The notes: generated from the letters alone by a model not told the origin. Numbered from the stretch's first letter, positions 1 to 8,655 are shown. The stretch: 56,235 bases of DNA from Paenibacillus albidus (GCF_014644435.1 NZ_BMKR01000046.1:1-56235); one strand, 5' to 3'. Made by a program: numbers and translations.

Positions 1-93
1 CCCCATTTGACTCTATACGGAGAGCTTAAAGGTAAAATTATTCGCGGTCAAGGTACTAGTATGTCCAAGTATAAATTAGAATCCAACATTTAA
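1..93 (+). CDS. C-terminal fragment of an unrecognised protein (cut by window edge)
   Basis: The first plus-strand frame is open from base 1 to a TAA at 91-93 and gives 30 residues, ending in GTSMSKYKLESNI. The other two plus frames close early, which slightly favours coding. The fragment is too short to assign to a family, and an open stretch of this length could occur by chance. No terminator follows on the plus strand; the hairpin downstream has its T-run on the minus strand. Confidence 0.3.
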   Translation, partial: PHLTLYGELKGKIIRGQGTSMSKYKLESNI

Positions 94-142
94 TTTCCAA
101 TCATTTTGGTTCTAGCTCAAGAATCCACTTAATAATTTGTTG

Positions 143-180
143 AAAAAAACGACGATTCAGATAAATCCAAATCCGTCGTT
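143..180 (-). terminator. Rho-independent terminator of the thioredoxin gene
   Basis: Read on the minus strand, an AACGACG / CGTCGTT stem is followed by a run of seven T. It starts about 30 bases after the thioredoxin stop codon. Confidence 0.7.
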
Positions 181-208
181 CTCTTCACATGATTTGTTGA
201 ATACTCTG

Positions 209-526
209 TTAATTGAGCAATCCAAGAATTTTTTCTCTAAGGGCTTGCTTTTGATTGACCCCCACCATTGTTTCAGCCAATTTACCGTCTTTAAATAAGA
301 GTAGCGTAGGAATACTTCTAACTCCAAATTGTGAAGCCAATTCGAGTTCTTCATCAACGTTGACTTTGGCTATTGTCGCTTGTCCAGCCAAATCATCAGC
401 CAGCTCGTTAACGATTGGAAGTTGCACTTGACAAGGTGGACACCAAGGTGCCCAAAAATCGACTAGTGTCACTCCGGATTTAATGTTCGATTCAAAATTC
501 TGTTTTGTTAAAGATACTGCTCCCAT
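209..526 (-). CDS. trxA: Thioredoxin with WCPPC active site
   Basis: A 105-residue single-domain thioredoxin, the usual length for TrxA. It is a cytoplasmic thiol-disulfide oxidoreductase that reduces protein disulfides with electrons from thioredoxin reductase. The fold markers are present: FWAPWCPPC with the redox cysteines at 29 and 32, and the cis-proline loop SIPTL (P73) followed by LLLFKDGK. The canonical active site is WCGPC; here the residue after the first cysteine is proline, which should shift redox potential or partner choice. An AGGGGG ribosome binding site lies 8-9 bases before the ATG. It is monocistronic with its own terminator, and an inverted repeat sits in the promoter region. 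It could be an accessory thioredoxin and not the housekeeping copy. Confidence 0.9.
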   Translation of the reverse strand: MGAVSLTKQNFESNIKSGVTLVDFWAPWCPPCQVQLPIVNELADDLAGQATIAKVNVDEELELASQFGVRSIPTLLLFKDGKLAETMVGVNQKQALREKILGLLN

Positions 527-557
527 AATAGAAACCCCCTAAATTAATTTATCAATT

Positions 558-577
558 ATTCAATCGATTAATTGAAT
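558..577. promoter_or_regulatory. Inverted repeat upstream of the thioredoxin gene
   Basis: ATTCAAT and ATTGAAT arms are separated by six bases, 32-51 bases upstream of the thioredoxin ATG. The position suits an operator overlapping the promoter. The DNA is very AT-rich, so chance is possible and no regulator gene is adjacent. Confidence 0.3.
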
Positions 578-1364
578 TATACTTTTGAAATCTAATTTCG
601 TCAACCTCTTCAATTAGGTTCATATCAATTTGCATATATCACCCATCGATTATCAACGTTTTAGTATCTAAACTTCTGCAGCATGCGTCAGTTTCACGTC
701 CATCGTCTGAAGTATCTTTCTCGGCCGAACAAACGTAGTACCATTTTCCATATCGGTTTGCTAAGCGAATATTTTGGTCTTTTTCTTTTTTTCAGAAATT
801 CCCCGCAACTTTGTGCGGGGGTTCAACGATGTTTACCTTGACAATGTAGTCCAAAGCAAAGTGATTTTAAGAGATTGTTATTTAGTAACGCCAAGTTACT
901 CACCCAATCACAAAATATTTTTCCGAACTATAGCGTTGTTCTAAGCCTCAGTGTGAGAAGAATTTTAGCTGCCCCTGCATCATCATATTCTAAACTTCTT
1001 ATCTCAACTATCTCGATGTTTGCCTCCAAATCTTATTTTAACTAGCGCTCAATGTTATATAGCGCCTTTTTTGCGAACTTCGTAAAAAAGTCTATCTTAA
1101 GGGTATTCGCGGAATCATTGAACAATCCCACCTGTTAGCCGAATTACTAGAATACTTACTCCCATAAAGTATATTAAAGTTTCCTTGACATTTCCCTTTT
1201 TGAATAACCTTGGTTCGGTCTTTTAATAAATCGGTGTACGGATCACATTCTTGTCTACCGACAATTGTTGCTGTTTTGGGATCTGAATACGTCATATTGT
1301 TTCTCTTGAAATTATTGTTAATATAGAAATCAAATAAACGTTATTTACAAATGGAGGTATTCTT
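578..1364. other. Intergenic stretch without a convincing gene
   Basis: Nearly 790 bases separate the thioredoxin promoter from the next gene. A CCCCGCA / TGCGGGG hairpin at 801-820 has no T-run on its 3' side on either strand, so it is not a standard terminator. A 67-codon minus-strand frame at 1092-1295 has a weak ribosome binding site and overlaps a dispersed repeat (1239-1264), so I do not call it a gene. Confidence 0.5.
1239..1264 (-). repeat. Dispersed 26-bp repeat, copy A
   Basis: It contains TGTCGGTAGACAAGAATGTG on the minus strand, an exact 20-base match to copy B at 9252-9277; a diverged copy C lies at 54330-54355. In one minus frame the copies read SVDKN(V/M)(F/I)R or SRDKNMFR, so the repeat may be the 3' tail of a decayed coding element. 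Confidence 0.5.
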
Positions 1365-2264
1365 TTGGAAAATATTATTCGAGATTATCTGGAAAATAAC
1401 TTTGAGCCTATGTTGGCACAATTCACTGTGAATGATGAGACTATCATGAAAATTTCTAACGATGTTCATTCCAGATTGTCATCTTTATTGAATCGTTGGA
1501 ATGACAGTTCTTTTCGCTCAACAATTTTATTGCATGGCGTTGAAGAAGCTACTCATTATGTACCGGAGGCAGACATTGAGATTAAAGCTCTGGTTACGGT
1601 TGCTATCAGAAATAGTCTATTAGAAGACATCGCAAGTACAAAAGAGGCTGCAAAGAAGTTTGGATTAAGAAGGCCTCTCATCTCCGACGAACAAATTAAA
1701 AATATTACTACCAATGCTATAGTTTTTTTTAACAAGCAAAACTTTAAGTCAGCCTCATACAAAACTGATAGTATAGAGAGCGATCCATTCGGACATTTAT
1801 CCACTAAGTTTCCATTAGCTTGGTATGTAATGCATAAATTAAGCCAGTGTTCTAATTACATAACTTTTGAAGTCCCCAATGAGTTAAGAATCGCTCATTC
1901 TCCACTCCAAAAGCATAATACATCAACAACATCAGTTGAAGTTCAGAGTGGAATGGACCCGAATATAGATCCAACCTTAAGAGAGATACTTCTTAGAGTA
2001 AAAAATGGCGAACAGGCTTTTTTCTTTTCAGATTCTTTTAAAATGATAACGAGACACCCGGAGAAATTATATAGAGTTATTGAAGAAGTGCTAAATGCTA
2101 AAGCTCCAATTGTTACTTTTAATTATTACATTAGCAATGGGTATGTGGCTCGGAGAAGTCAATTGTTAAAAGTGGCTCATTCTGAAAAAGATTTAAAATA
2201 CAAATTCACCAATTTAAAAGGACTGAGAAAAGCTCATTTAGAGATTATAAAAAAGATGGGTTAA
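1365..2264 (+). CDS. Unrecognised 299-residue protein
   Basis: I do not recognise a family. The start is a TTG with a strong GGAGGT site six bases upstream, and the frame has codon use typical of AT-rich genes here. There is no signal peptide and no membrane segment, so it is probably cytoplasmic. The N-terminal 60 residues look helical and acidic (MENIIRDYLENNFEPML). A central part (about residues 60-175) mixes helices with short strands, and the C-terminus is strongly basic (LKGLRKAHLEIIKKMG). It stands alone, with a hairpin terminator directly downstream. It is more AT-rich than most neighbours, which may mean it was acquired. The coding call is firm; the function is unknown. Confidence 0.75.
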   Translation: MENIIRDYLENNFEPMLAQFTVNDETIMKISNDVHSRLSSLLNRWNDSSFRSTILLHGVEEATHYVPEADIEIKALVTVAIRNSLLEDIASTKEAAKKFGLRRPLISDEQIKNITTNAIVFFNKQNFKSASYKTDSIESDPFGHLSTKFPLAWYVMHKLSQCSNYITFEVPNELRIAHSPLQKHNTSTTSVEVQSGMDPNIDPTLREILLRVKNGEQAFFFSDSFKMITRHPEKLYRVIEEVLNAKAPIVTFNYYISNGYVARRSQLLKVAHSEKDLKYKFTNLKGLRKAHLEIIKKMG

Positions 2265-2282
2265 TCTAAACCAAGGTATTTT

Positions 2283-2327
2283 AAAAAAGCGGTAGTACAT
2301 AAATCATGGTTAAGTTTGTACTACCGT
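2283..2327. terminator. Hairpin terminator between convergent genes
   Basis: GCGGTAGTACA pairs with TGTACTACCG. On the minus strand it is followed by TTTTTT. It lies between a plus-strand gene and a convergent minus-strand pseudogene and could serve both. Confidence 0.6.
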
Positions 2328-2339
2328 TAATCTTAGAAT

Positions 2340-3580
2340 TTATGAGGTCCCCCTTTTCTCATGGTTACGTATTCCGAGAAGTTCATCTTTTCTGGCTATT
2401 GTTGGATCATACCAATCAGCTTTTTTCTTTGCCCAATCAATCCATGATAAAGTTTCCTCGGTCATATTCCCGGATGACTCCAAGGATGTAACATAGGCCC
2501 GAATCCTACATGCTGTCTCGTAGTCCTTCGCTAGGTTGGTACAATGGTTCGTTCCACTTCCATCTCATAACATTTTCTGTGTTCTAAACGTAGTATTTCC
2601 GCTTCTTCCCGCTTACGTCTTTCCGCTTCCCGAGCTTTTCGTTCCTTTCGTAAAAGCTCTGAGACTTTATACATCTCGATGAAAAGCTCCCCAAGTTGGT
2701 TTTCAACATTGGCAGCTTTATGATCGCGAAAGCTCTTTTGTCCAACTTTAATACAAAGCCTACCGTTAAACATGTAATCATATTTCCGAATATTCGGCTT
2801 TGAAGCCCATGCATATCGTTTTCTTTCTTCTTCGTAACGGCGAAGTTCGGCTTCTTCTTGCTTGGTGGTGATATGCTCTGCTTTGTCTTGCAATTCATAA
2901 ATTTCGAGTGGTATCTCTTCGTTCCGTATTATAAAGGTTAGTTTATTGGTTACGGTACATCCCAGCTTCTCCAGACCTTGAATAAGAGCTCCAAGAATTC
3001 GATAGACTCGTGGCAGAGACTGATCAGAAATTACCCCTGCCAAAAAAGGTTCACTTTTGTTCCATTCACTTACAATAATCTTATAAGTTGATATCAACGG
3101 ATGGGCTTTGGAACGTTCACCTGGGATTTGAATCGAATTTGCTATTTTATAAAAACAATTCCTCTCTTGCTCACTCAAAAAAGGTAAGGGTTCTGATAGA
3201 GTGTTATTATGAGACTTTGCTTCAGTTAAATTTTCTATCATTATCACATTCTCATTATTTATAGTTGGAAATGTGGCTGTAACTACATCTTCAACAACGA
3301 TACTTTGTGATGGCTTACTGAGCTGATTAGACTTTGGGGAAGGTAATGAGACCTCTTTCACGGTTGAATCCGGCAGAAGAAACTTAAAAGCGGGTTTGCC
3401 AAACTTTAATTTCATCCAATACCCAGACGGTGGTATCGGAATCTCCGCTTCCTTACAAAGCTTGTAGATCTGACCGTAAGCAAGTTGTGCTACCCTGACT
3501 TTAATGAAATCTGGCTTATTTGCTGTCATGGCCGTCTTCGGTGACAAAGCCTGGTGACTACCAAAATGGCTGGGCGGCAT
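2340..3580 (-). pseudogene. Frameshifted gene of a PPxGYW-motif family
   Basis: The main frame (2531-3580) begins with a helix-turn-helix-like segment ending in IPIPPSGYWMKLKFGKP. I remember this motif from uncharacterised bacterial proteins that start with a DNA-binding-like region. A HPLI segment, a helical middle (RVYRILGALIQGLEKLG) and a long charged coiled coil (RKERKAREAERRKREEAE) follow. The frame stops at 2531 after VERTIVPT. The family's expected C-terminus continues in another frame: AKDYETACRIRAYVTSLESS, then LSWIDWAKKKADWYDPT, ending with a TAA at 2340-2342. Joining the frames at about 2545-2560 restores a full-length protein, so one base has been lost or gained. The N-terminus also looks short, with no good ribosome binding site at the ATG (3580 or 3529). 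A sequencing error is the alternative. Confidence 0.7.
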
Positions 3581-3620
3581 GCTGCCGGTCCTCGACGCAG
3601 CATGCCGTTCTCAGCATTCT

Positions 3621-3659
3621 TAAAAACAGAGCCCGCGGACATTATCCGCAGGCTCTGTT
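3621..3659 (-). terminator. Terminator of the KimA gene
   Basis: AACAGAGCC / GGCTCTGTT with an inner GCGGA / TCCGC stem is followed on the minus strand by five T. It is about 120 bases after the permease stop codon. Confidence 0.8.
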
Positions 3660-3781
3660 TCTTCGCTCAATTCTGTATTTAACTATTGCGCTAACGGATA
3701 CTACTGTGAATATCATAATAAAGTTAGTCAAGAGTGTTCACCTCGTATATTACCCTCACTCTTAACTTAAAGTAAAGGTTG

Positions 3782-5659
3782 CTATTTCTTCAAATGATAA
3801 GGCACAGTAGTTACGATGACATCCCTACGGAATAGCAAATGAGCGCGGATTAGCAAGCTTGATTGATTATGAAGGATGTTATGCCAGCCTTTCTTCGGAA
3901 TGAACTGTGGAATGATCACCGTTACCTTATGATTGGATTCGGCTGCCTTCCACTGAACGGTATCAATAAATTTGGTCAGTGGCTGGATGATGCTTCTGTA
4001 AGGAGTATACAGTGTCACCAATCTCACATCCGGCTGCCACTTTTTCCATTTTTCCTCAAATACCGCTTCATCTTCTCTTTCGAAAGGAACGTAAACCGCA
4101 ATAATCTGTTGTGGAGAAAGCGATTTGGCATATTCTAATGAATTCATAACTACATGAGTGATCCCAGCGACCGGTAAAATGATCACATTACCTTCAATGT
4201 GTATCGTTTGCTCACAGGTTGTTATTCTAAGCTGGTCGGCAACCGCTTCGTAATGCTTATGAATTCGATGGAAAAGCAGAAGGAGAATCGGTAAAAATAC
4301 AAACACAGGCCATACCTGAGTGAACTTGGTTAAAAAGAACATCATGGTAACAACAAAACTGATTAGAGCACCCACCGTGTTGATGATAAACTTTTGAACC
4401 CAGCCTGCAGGCTTTTCCCGCAGCCATTTAACCATCATCCCTGTCTGTGATAGCGTAAAGGGAATAAACACACCTACAGCATATAAGGGGATTAATTGTT
4501 CTGTCTTACCCTCAAATACATAAATCAGCACAATGGAGAGAACTCCCAATATGATAATCCCATTGGAGTAACCAAGTCTGTCCCCTCTCATGGTAAACAT
4601 TCGCGGAATAAACTTATCCTTGGCAAGATTCACAGCCAGTAAAGGAAAAGCAGAATAACCGGTATTAGCGGCCAGAATTAGAATTAATGCGGTCGTTCCC
4701 TGAATAAAATAGTACATAGCATTTCGTCCGAATGTCTGTTCCGCAATTTGCGAAACGACAGTGACGTCAGCACTGGGGGTAATACCATAATAATAGGCTA
4801 AAACAACAATTCCTGTGAACATAACCGCTAATATAGTTCCCATGGCCACTAAGGTTTTTGCAGCGTTAGAAGCCTCAGGGCTTTTGAAATTCGGAATGGC
4901 ATTGGATATAGCTTCCACACCGGTTAGCGCGGAGCTCCCGGAAGAAAATGCTCGCAGTAACAGGAATAGGCTAATGCCTGCTACCGGTGTGCCAAGTGGT
5001 GTGTGCAGTTCTGCTGGAACGTTACCCGTAAGGATGTTATATAGACCTGTACCAATCAGAATGACTAAGGCCAACACAAATAAATATACTGGATAAGCCA
5101 ATACGGAAGCAGATTCCGTTACACCTCTTAAGTTCAATATCGTAATGAGGAGCACGAATACAACAGCAATAATCACTTTATGCTCATGCAAACTCGGAAA
5201 AGCCGATGTGATGGCATCCGTACCGGCCGATACACTTACAGCCACCGTTAAGATATAGTCAACCAATAACGAACCACCGGCAATTAACCCGGGGTACTTA
5301 CCTAAATTTTCCTTTGAAACAACATAGGCTCCCCCACCGTGAGAGTAAGCAAAAATAATTTGCCTATAGGACAAAATGAGTGCGGTTAACAATACCAATA
5401 CGCCGATAGCAATCGGAATCGAGTACCAGAAGGCAGTTGCACCAATCGTAACCAGAACAATTAGTATTTGTTCCGGACCGTACGCAACTGAAGATAATGC
5501 ATCTGAAGAAAGTATCGCTAACGCTTTCTTTTTATTTAATTTTTGCTCCCCTAATTCAGTAGACTTCAAGGGCCTTCCGATTAAAAATCTTTTTAAAAAT
5601 GAGATCACGGGTTTCACCACTCGTTTTTTATTTTTAAGCATTTCATACCCCGCAGGCAT
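3782..5659 (-). CDS. kimA: KimA-type potassium importer (APC superfamily)
   Basis: A 625-residue membrane transporter with about 12 helices over residues 50-480 and a soluble C-terminal domain of about 140 residues. It matches my memory of Bacillus subtilis KimA (YdaO), a proton-coupled high-affinity potassium importer. The diagnostic N-terminal block is present: RFLIGRPLKS, GEQKLNKKKALA, LSSDALSSVAYGPEQI, then FAYSHGGGAYVVSKEN. The C-terminal domain is the part that binds c-di-AMP in the known protein. A c-di-AMP riboswitch with its terminator lies just upstream, which strongly supports the call. The first ATG (5659) has no ribosome binding site; the ATG at 5641 (MLKNKK) follows GGGGT by five bases and may be the real start. 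The gene is monocistronic. Confidence 0.88.
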   Translation of the reverse strand: MPAGYEMLKNKKRVVKPVISFLKRFLIGRPLKSTELGEQKLNKKKALAILSSDALSSVAYGPEQILIVLVTIGATAFWYSIPIAIGVLVLLTALILSYRQIIFAYSHGGGAYVVSKENLGKYPGLIAGGSLLVDYILTVAVSVSAGTDAITSAFPSLHEHKVIIAVVFVLLITILNLRGVTESASVLAYPVYLFVLALVILIGTGLYNILTGNVPAELHTPLGTPVAGISLFLLLRAFSSGSSALTGVEAISNAIPNFKSPEASNAAKTLVAMGTILAVMFTGIVVLAYYYGITPSADVTVVSQIAEQTFGRNAMYYFIQGTTALILILAANTGYSAFPLLAVNLAKDKFIPRMFTMRGDRLGYSNGIIILGVLSIVLIYVFEGKTEQLIPLYAVGVFIPFTLSQTGMMVKWLREKPAGWVQKFIINTVGALISFVVTMMFFLTKFTQVWPVFVFLPILLLLFHRIHKHYEAVADQLRITTCEQTIHIEGNVIILPVAGITHVVMNSLEYAKSLSPQQIIAVYVPFEREDEAVFEEKWKKWQPDVRLVTLYTPYRSIIQPLTKFIDTVQWKAAESNHKVTVIIPQFIPKKGWHNILHNQSSLLIRAHLLFRRDVIVTTVPYHLKK

Positions 5660-5682
5660 TTGTCGCTGCAGTCGAACACAAC

Positions 5683-5709
5683 AAAAAAACCACAGAAGGA
5701 TATTCTGTG
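5683..5709 (-). terminator. Riboswitch expression-platform terminator for kimA
   Basis: Minus-strand CACAGAA / TTCTGTGG hairpin followed directly by seven T, about 25 bases before the first ATG. It sits after the aptamer, as expected for an OFF switch that stops transcription when c-di-AMP is bound. Confidence 0.85.
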
Positions 5710-5727
5710 ATCACAGACATCACATGA

Positions 5728-5910
5728 CACTCATCCTCTCTCCTATACGCTTACGAGGTTAGCTGCCGGATTCGGGCGTTGAGAGTCGCCCTACCTGAAC
5801 AGATATCATGAACATATACCTGTAATCAGGATTCACCCCTAATCGTCACCCAATCTTTATAGAGGAGTGGATTGTTGGTTCCCCCGCTTTCCCTAAAGGA
5901 AATTAAGCGA
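5728..5910 (-). ncRNA. c-di-AMP riboswitch (ydaO/yuaA type) upstream of kimA
   Basis: Read on the minus strand the leader contains, in order, AGCGGGGGAACCA, GGGGTGAATC, GGTAGGGCGACTCTC, CGCCCGAATCCGGCAGCTAA, CCTCGTAAGCG and GAGAGAGGATGAG. These are the conserved blocks of the ydaO-yuaA class as I know it. The same blocks recur in the leader at 8656-8833. The aptamer ends about 20 bases before an intrinsic terminator. Known members sense c-di-AMP and turn off potassium import and cell-wall genes. The boundaries are approximate. Confidence 0.9.
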
Positions 5911-6134
5911 AATATATTAGATTGCTTTATCTCTGAAAGCATATCTTGACTATCCGATATTGTAAAGGAACTCTATTATCGATGTGTTAACCTTTTCAGT
6001 CATAATCATCTGATATAACGCTTTCATTTGTCTTCCTCTTTTATTTTCCCTTCTAATGCTCCTTATATCTATGTTTTTCATCCACTTTTCCCCACCGTTT
6101 CTTTGCCAGGTTTCGTCCTAAACCTTGCGGCGTA

Positions 6135-6307
6135 TCATATGTTTAGTTCCCGTTTCCCGTAAAAGAAATAGGTTAAAGCTGACAAACTGGCGGCCAGCAG
6201 GAGTGAAAGGAGCAGAATGCCAAAGCTGAGCCCATTGCCTTCCACAATATTGTATATCTGAAATATTCAAAGGGCGACAGTACATTCAGAACTGCCTTTT
6301 CTTTCAC
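6135..6307 (-). pseudogene. ABC-2 type permease C-terminal remnant
   Basis: Two overlapping minus-strand frames together give the end of an ABC-2 transporter permease: VLNVLSPFEYFR in one, then NIVEGNGLSFGILLLSLLLA and a tail ending FFYGKRELNI before a TGA at 6135-6137. The pattern is typical: a soluble loop with LSPFEYF, a last hydrophobic helix, then a short basic tail. A frame change near 6250 and a stop before 6307 show that it is dead. No ATP-binding partner is nearby. Confidence 0.55.
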
Positions 6308-6350
6308 ACGTTACGTGGAATTCCTATGCTGGTACATCTTGCGATCCCGC

Positions 6351-6399
6351 AAAAAAACCATATGTGATGCTCTTTACGCTGAGAGCATCACCATGGTTT
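6351..6399 (-). terminator. Terminator of the NfeD-flotillin operon
   Basis: AAACCAT-GTGATGCTCT pairs with AGAGCATCAC-ATGGTTT. The minus-strand 3' side is followed by a run of T. It lies about 110 bases after the flotillin stop. Confidence 0.85.
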
Positions 6400-6511
6400 G
6401 ATTAAATACATTTACTTTTTCCTTCTATAATAGTTTGAACTGAAACCAAATGAGCAGTCGATCAATGACTTCAAGGGGAGACTGGTTGATCCGTTTGTCT
6501 TAGCTATAGAA

Positions 6512-7933
6512 TTACTGCTCTTTATCCCGGCCGAGCAGCCCGTTGAGCGCCTCTGTCACGTTCATACCGGTAAGCGTCTGGGTCAATTCAGGAACCTGGG
6601 CCATGATTTTGGCGATATCGCCGGTAATTTTGTTTACGCCGGATGAAGCTCCGTCCTGGGATATCACTGTAATCTTATCGACCTTGGCCAGCGGGGAAGC
6701 GATTTTTTCAGCCAGTTCTGGCAGAACCTTCAAGAATTCTACTGTAAGCGCTGCTTGCGTGAACTGTTTGTACGCTTCGGCTTTTTTCTCCAGTGCCCCC
6801 GCTTCCGCCGCACCGGCCAGTTGAACAATTTCCGCGTTGGCTTTCCCCTTCGCCAGCTCTGCTTCCGCCGTTGCCAGCCCCCGTTTGGTCATTGTGGCCG
6901 CTTCTGCTTCCGCCTCAAGAATTTGCCGCTGCTTGGCTGCTTCCGCTCTCATGATCGTCGCCTGGTTCTCCGCCTCAGCAGGCTTGATCACCGTTGCCTC
7001 CAGCTCCTTCTGTCTCAACTCAACTTCAATTTCCCGGACGGTCCGGTTGGCCTCCGCTTCCATCTGCGTGATTTTGACCTGTTCGGTAACCAGCGACTGC
7101 TTAATTTTGTTCTGCTGCAATTCGTACGCAAGATCCGCCTGTGCTTTCTTCACTTCTGTCTCCAGCTTAAAGTCCGCCTGCTTAATGTTCAATTCCTTCT
7201 CGAACAAGGATTCCTTGGCGCGAGCGGCAGTTCCCGCTTCAATAGTGGCCTGATGCGCATTGGCTTTGGCAATGGAGGATTCTTTCTCCGCCTCGGCCTG
7301 CTTGATCTGAATGTCGCGTTCCGCTTCCGCCTTGGCGATGCTGGCATCGCGGCGGATGCGCTCAATTTCCGGAACCCCCATATTGTCGATATAGCCTTTG
7401 TCGTCAGTAATTTTCTTAATGGTGAAGCTGACCACCTCGAGCCCCATCTTGTCGAGATCTTCCGAGCAGGTCTCCCGCATCTTGCTGTTGATTTCGTCAG
7501 GTGTCTTTAGAATGGATTCCACCGTTAATTGTCCGATCAAGCCGCGCAAATGGCCTTCCACCGAATGCAGGATAATCGTCTCGCGGTCTTCTTCCGGCCG
7601 GTCGATAAACTGCTCACTGGCAGTCAGAATAGCGGTAGGATCGCTTTTAATCTTAATCTGGGCTACCGCCTCCAGGTTGAGCTTGATGCCCTGCCGGGAG
7701 AACATCGCCTGCGCCGGGATGACATCGAAGCTCATCAGCATCATGGAGATGGTCTTATTGTTCTGGAAGCCGGGGATGACGAACGTCCCGCCGCCCTGAA
7801 CCACTCTTTTTCCGCCGAGGCCGTATACAATCATCGCCTGATTGGGCGGAACCTTTTTATAAGCGGTCACGATACTGAACAAAGCCAGCAGGATAACAAC
7901 AACAATTCCCGTGATTAAATAAAGAATAACCAT
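6512..7933 (-). CDS. floT: Flotillin (SPFH/band 7 domain protein, FloT/YuaG-like)
   Basis: About 473 residues. There is an N-terminal membrane segment (ILYLITGIVVVILLALFSIV), then an SPFH domain (about residues 25-190, with AMIVYGLGGKRVVQGGGTFV). A long alanine/glutamate-rich coiled coil (about 190-370: IAKAEAERDIQIKQAEAEKE and similar) and a flotillin tail ending NGLLGRDKEQ follow. Flotillins scaffold functional membrane microdomains, and B. subtilis FloT is about 510 residues. The GTG at 7945 abuts the GGGGAG site, so the ATG at 7933, 11 bases from it, is the better start. The NfeD-like gene ends 22 bases upstream, which is the normal YuaF-FloT operon order. Transcription should start before the c-di-AMP leader at 8656-8833. 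Confidence 0.9.
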   Translation of the reverse strand: MVILYLITGIVVVILLALFSIVTAYKKVPPNQAMIVYGLGGKRVVQGGGTFVIPGFQNNKTISMMLMSFDVIPAQAMFSRQGIKLNLEAVAQIKIKSDPTAILTASEQFIDRPEEDRETIILHSVEGHLRGLIGQLTVESILKTPDEINSKMRETCSEDLDKMGLEVVSFTIKKITDDKGYIDNMGVPEIERIRRDASIAKAEAERDIQIKQAEAEKESSIAKANAHQATIEAGTAARAKESLFEKELNIKQADFKLETEVKKAQADLAYELQQNKIKQSLVTEQVKITQMEAEANRTVREIEVELRQKELEATVIKPAEAENQATIMRAEAAKQRQILEAEAEAATMTKRGLATAEAELAKGKANAEIVQLAGAAEAGALEKKAEAYKQFTQAALTVEFLKVLPELAEKIASPLAKVDKITVISQDGASSGVNKITGDIAKIMAQVPELTQTLTGMNVTEALNGLLGRDKEQ

Positions 7934-7955
7934 TCGGTTCGACACTCCCCGTTAC

Positions 7956-8510
7956 TTATAATTTTTCGATTTCCCTCTCGAAGAGGGTTACTGCAGCCAT
8001 TCCTTTATCCACCTTTAAAATAATCACCCGGTCGCCCTTGTCGAGCTGCTGGCCGGTTTCTGCCCGCACTCCAATGGAACGCATCGTTCCGTGCAGCACA
8101 TATTTCATTTCCCCAACCGCTCCATCCACTGCAGATATGCTGATGTACCCGAGCTGCCCCGCCTGCTCATAATCCATTTCATTCATGCTGCTGTCATATC
8201 GGGTCATCACCCGGGCCAGCCCCGCATACATCAGACAGCCCAGTAGCAAGGCAACCACGGTACAGATCAGCACCACTGCAAGCATGTTCATTCCACTGAA
8301 CCGGGTAAGCACATAACCAGTGCCGCCCCAGACCGTGACAAACACCATTAGCGGGAGTATGGGCACAAAGCCTGGACCTCCAGCATCGCCGCCTCCCATA
8401 TGCAGATGACCCGCCAGGCCATGCCCATGAAATCCGCCGCTGAGGAGGAGCAACAGCCCTACCCAGAAGCACACGATAAATACAGTAACGATAACAATCC
8501 CCCCTTTCAA
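7956..8510 (-). CDS. NfeD-like membrane protein (YuaF-like), partner of flotillin
   Basis: 184 residues. It has an N-terminal membrane helix (IVIVTVFIVCFWVGLLLLLS), a Gly/His-rich loop, two further helices (about 50-70 and 75-100), and a C-terminal soluble region of about 75 residues shaped like an NfeD OB fold (GAVGEMKYVLHGTMRSIGVR, then GDRVIILKVDKGMAAV). YuaF-type proteins are encoded before flotillin and act with it. The start is unusual: the frame opens only at a TTG (8510) without a ribosome binding site, and the GGGGGG tract that could serve as one lies inside the gene. An ATG-started frame overlaps out of phase at 8526, so a shift in the G6 tract is possible. Confidence 0.8.
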   Translation of the reverse strand: MKGGIVIVTVFIVCFWVGLLLLLSGGFHGHGLAGHLHMGGGDAGGPGFVPILPLMVFVTVWGGTGYVLTRFSGMNMLAVVLICTVVALLLGCLMYAGLARVMTRYDSSMNEMDYEQAGQLGYISISAVDGAVGEMKYVLHGTMRSIGVRAETGQQLDKGDRVIILKVDKGMAAVTLFEREIEKL

Positions 8511-8602
8511 GCATTTTAGATAGCATTAAAACACTCTAATTATGGTTGTTATAAGACTTTTAGGTCCTTATACAGACCGTCTTTCCTTCCTGCACGCACA
8601 GC

Positions 8603-8638
8603 AGAAAGACCACAGAAGCGGCAGGGCTCTCCGTGGTC
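8603..8638 (-). terminator. Riboswitch expression-platform terminator of the NfeD-flotillin operon
   Basis: Minus-strand GACCACGGA pairs with TTCTGTGGTC across a 12-base loop and is followed by TTTCT. It sits about 20 bases after the aptamer, as in the kimA leader, but the T-run is weaker. Confidence 0.65.
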
Positions 8639-8655
8639 GGTTAATCGATCATGGC

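Noticed and set aside
801..820. GC-rich hairpin as terminator
   Set aside because: No T-run follows the stem on either strand; the T-rich stretch is on the wrong side.
1092..1295. 67-codon minus-strand frame (MTYSDPKTATIVGRQEC...)
   Set aside because: Weak ribosome binding site, overlap with a dispersed repeat that has a more consistent reading in another frame, and no family resemblance.
6755..7510. 251-codon plus-strand frame opposite flotillin
   Set aside because: Shadow frame produced by the repetitive Ala/Glu codons of the flotillin coiled coil; no ribosome site and low-complexity product.
8194..8526. 110-codon minus frame overlapping the NfeD-like gene
   Set aside because: Product is not protein-like (Arg/Trp-rich), while the NfeD frame has clear helices and an OB-like domain. 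It is mentioned only for the start-site problem.
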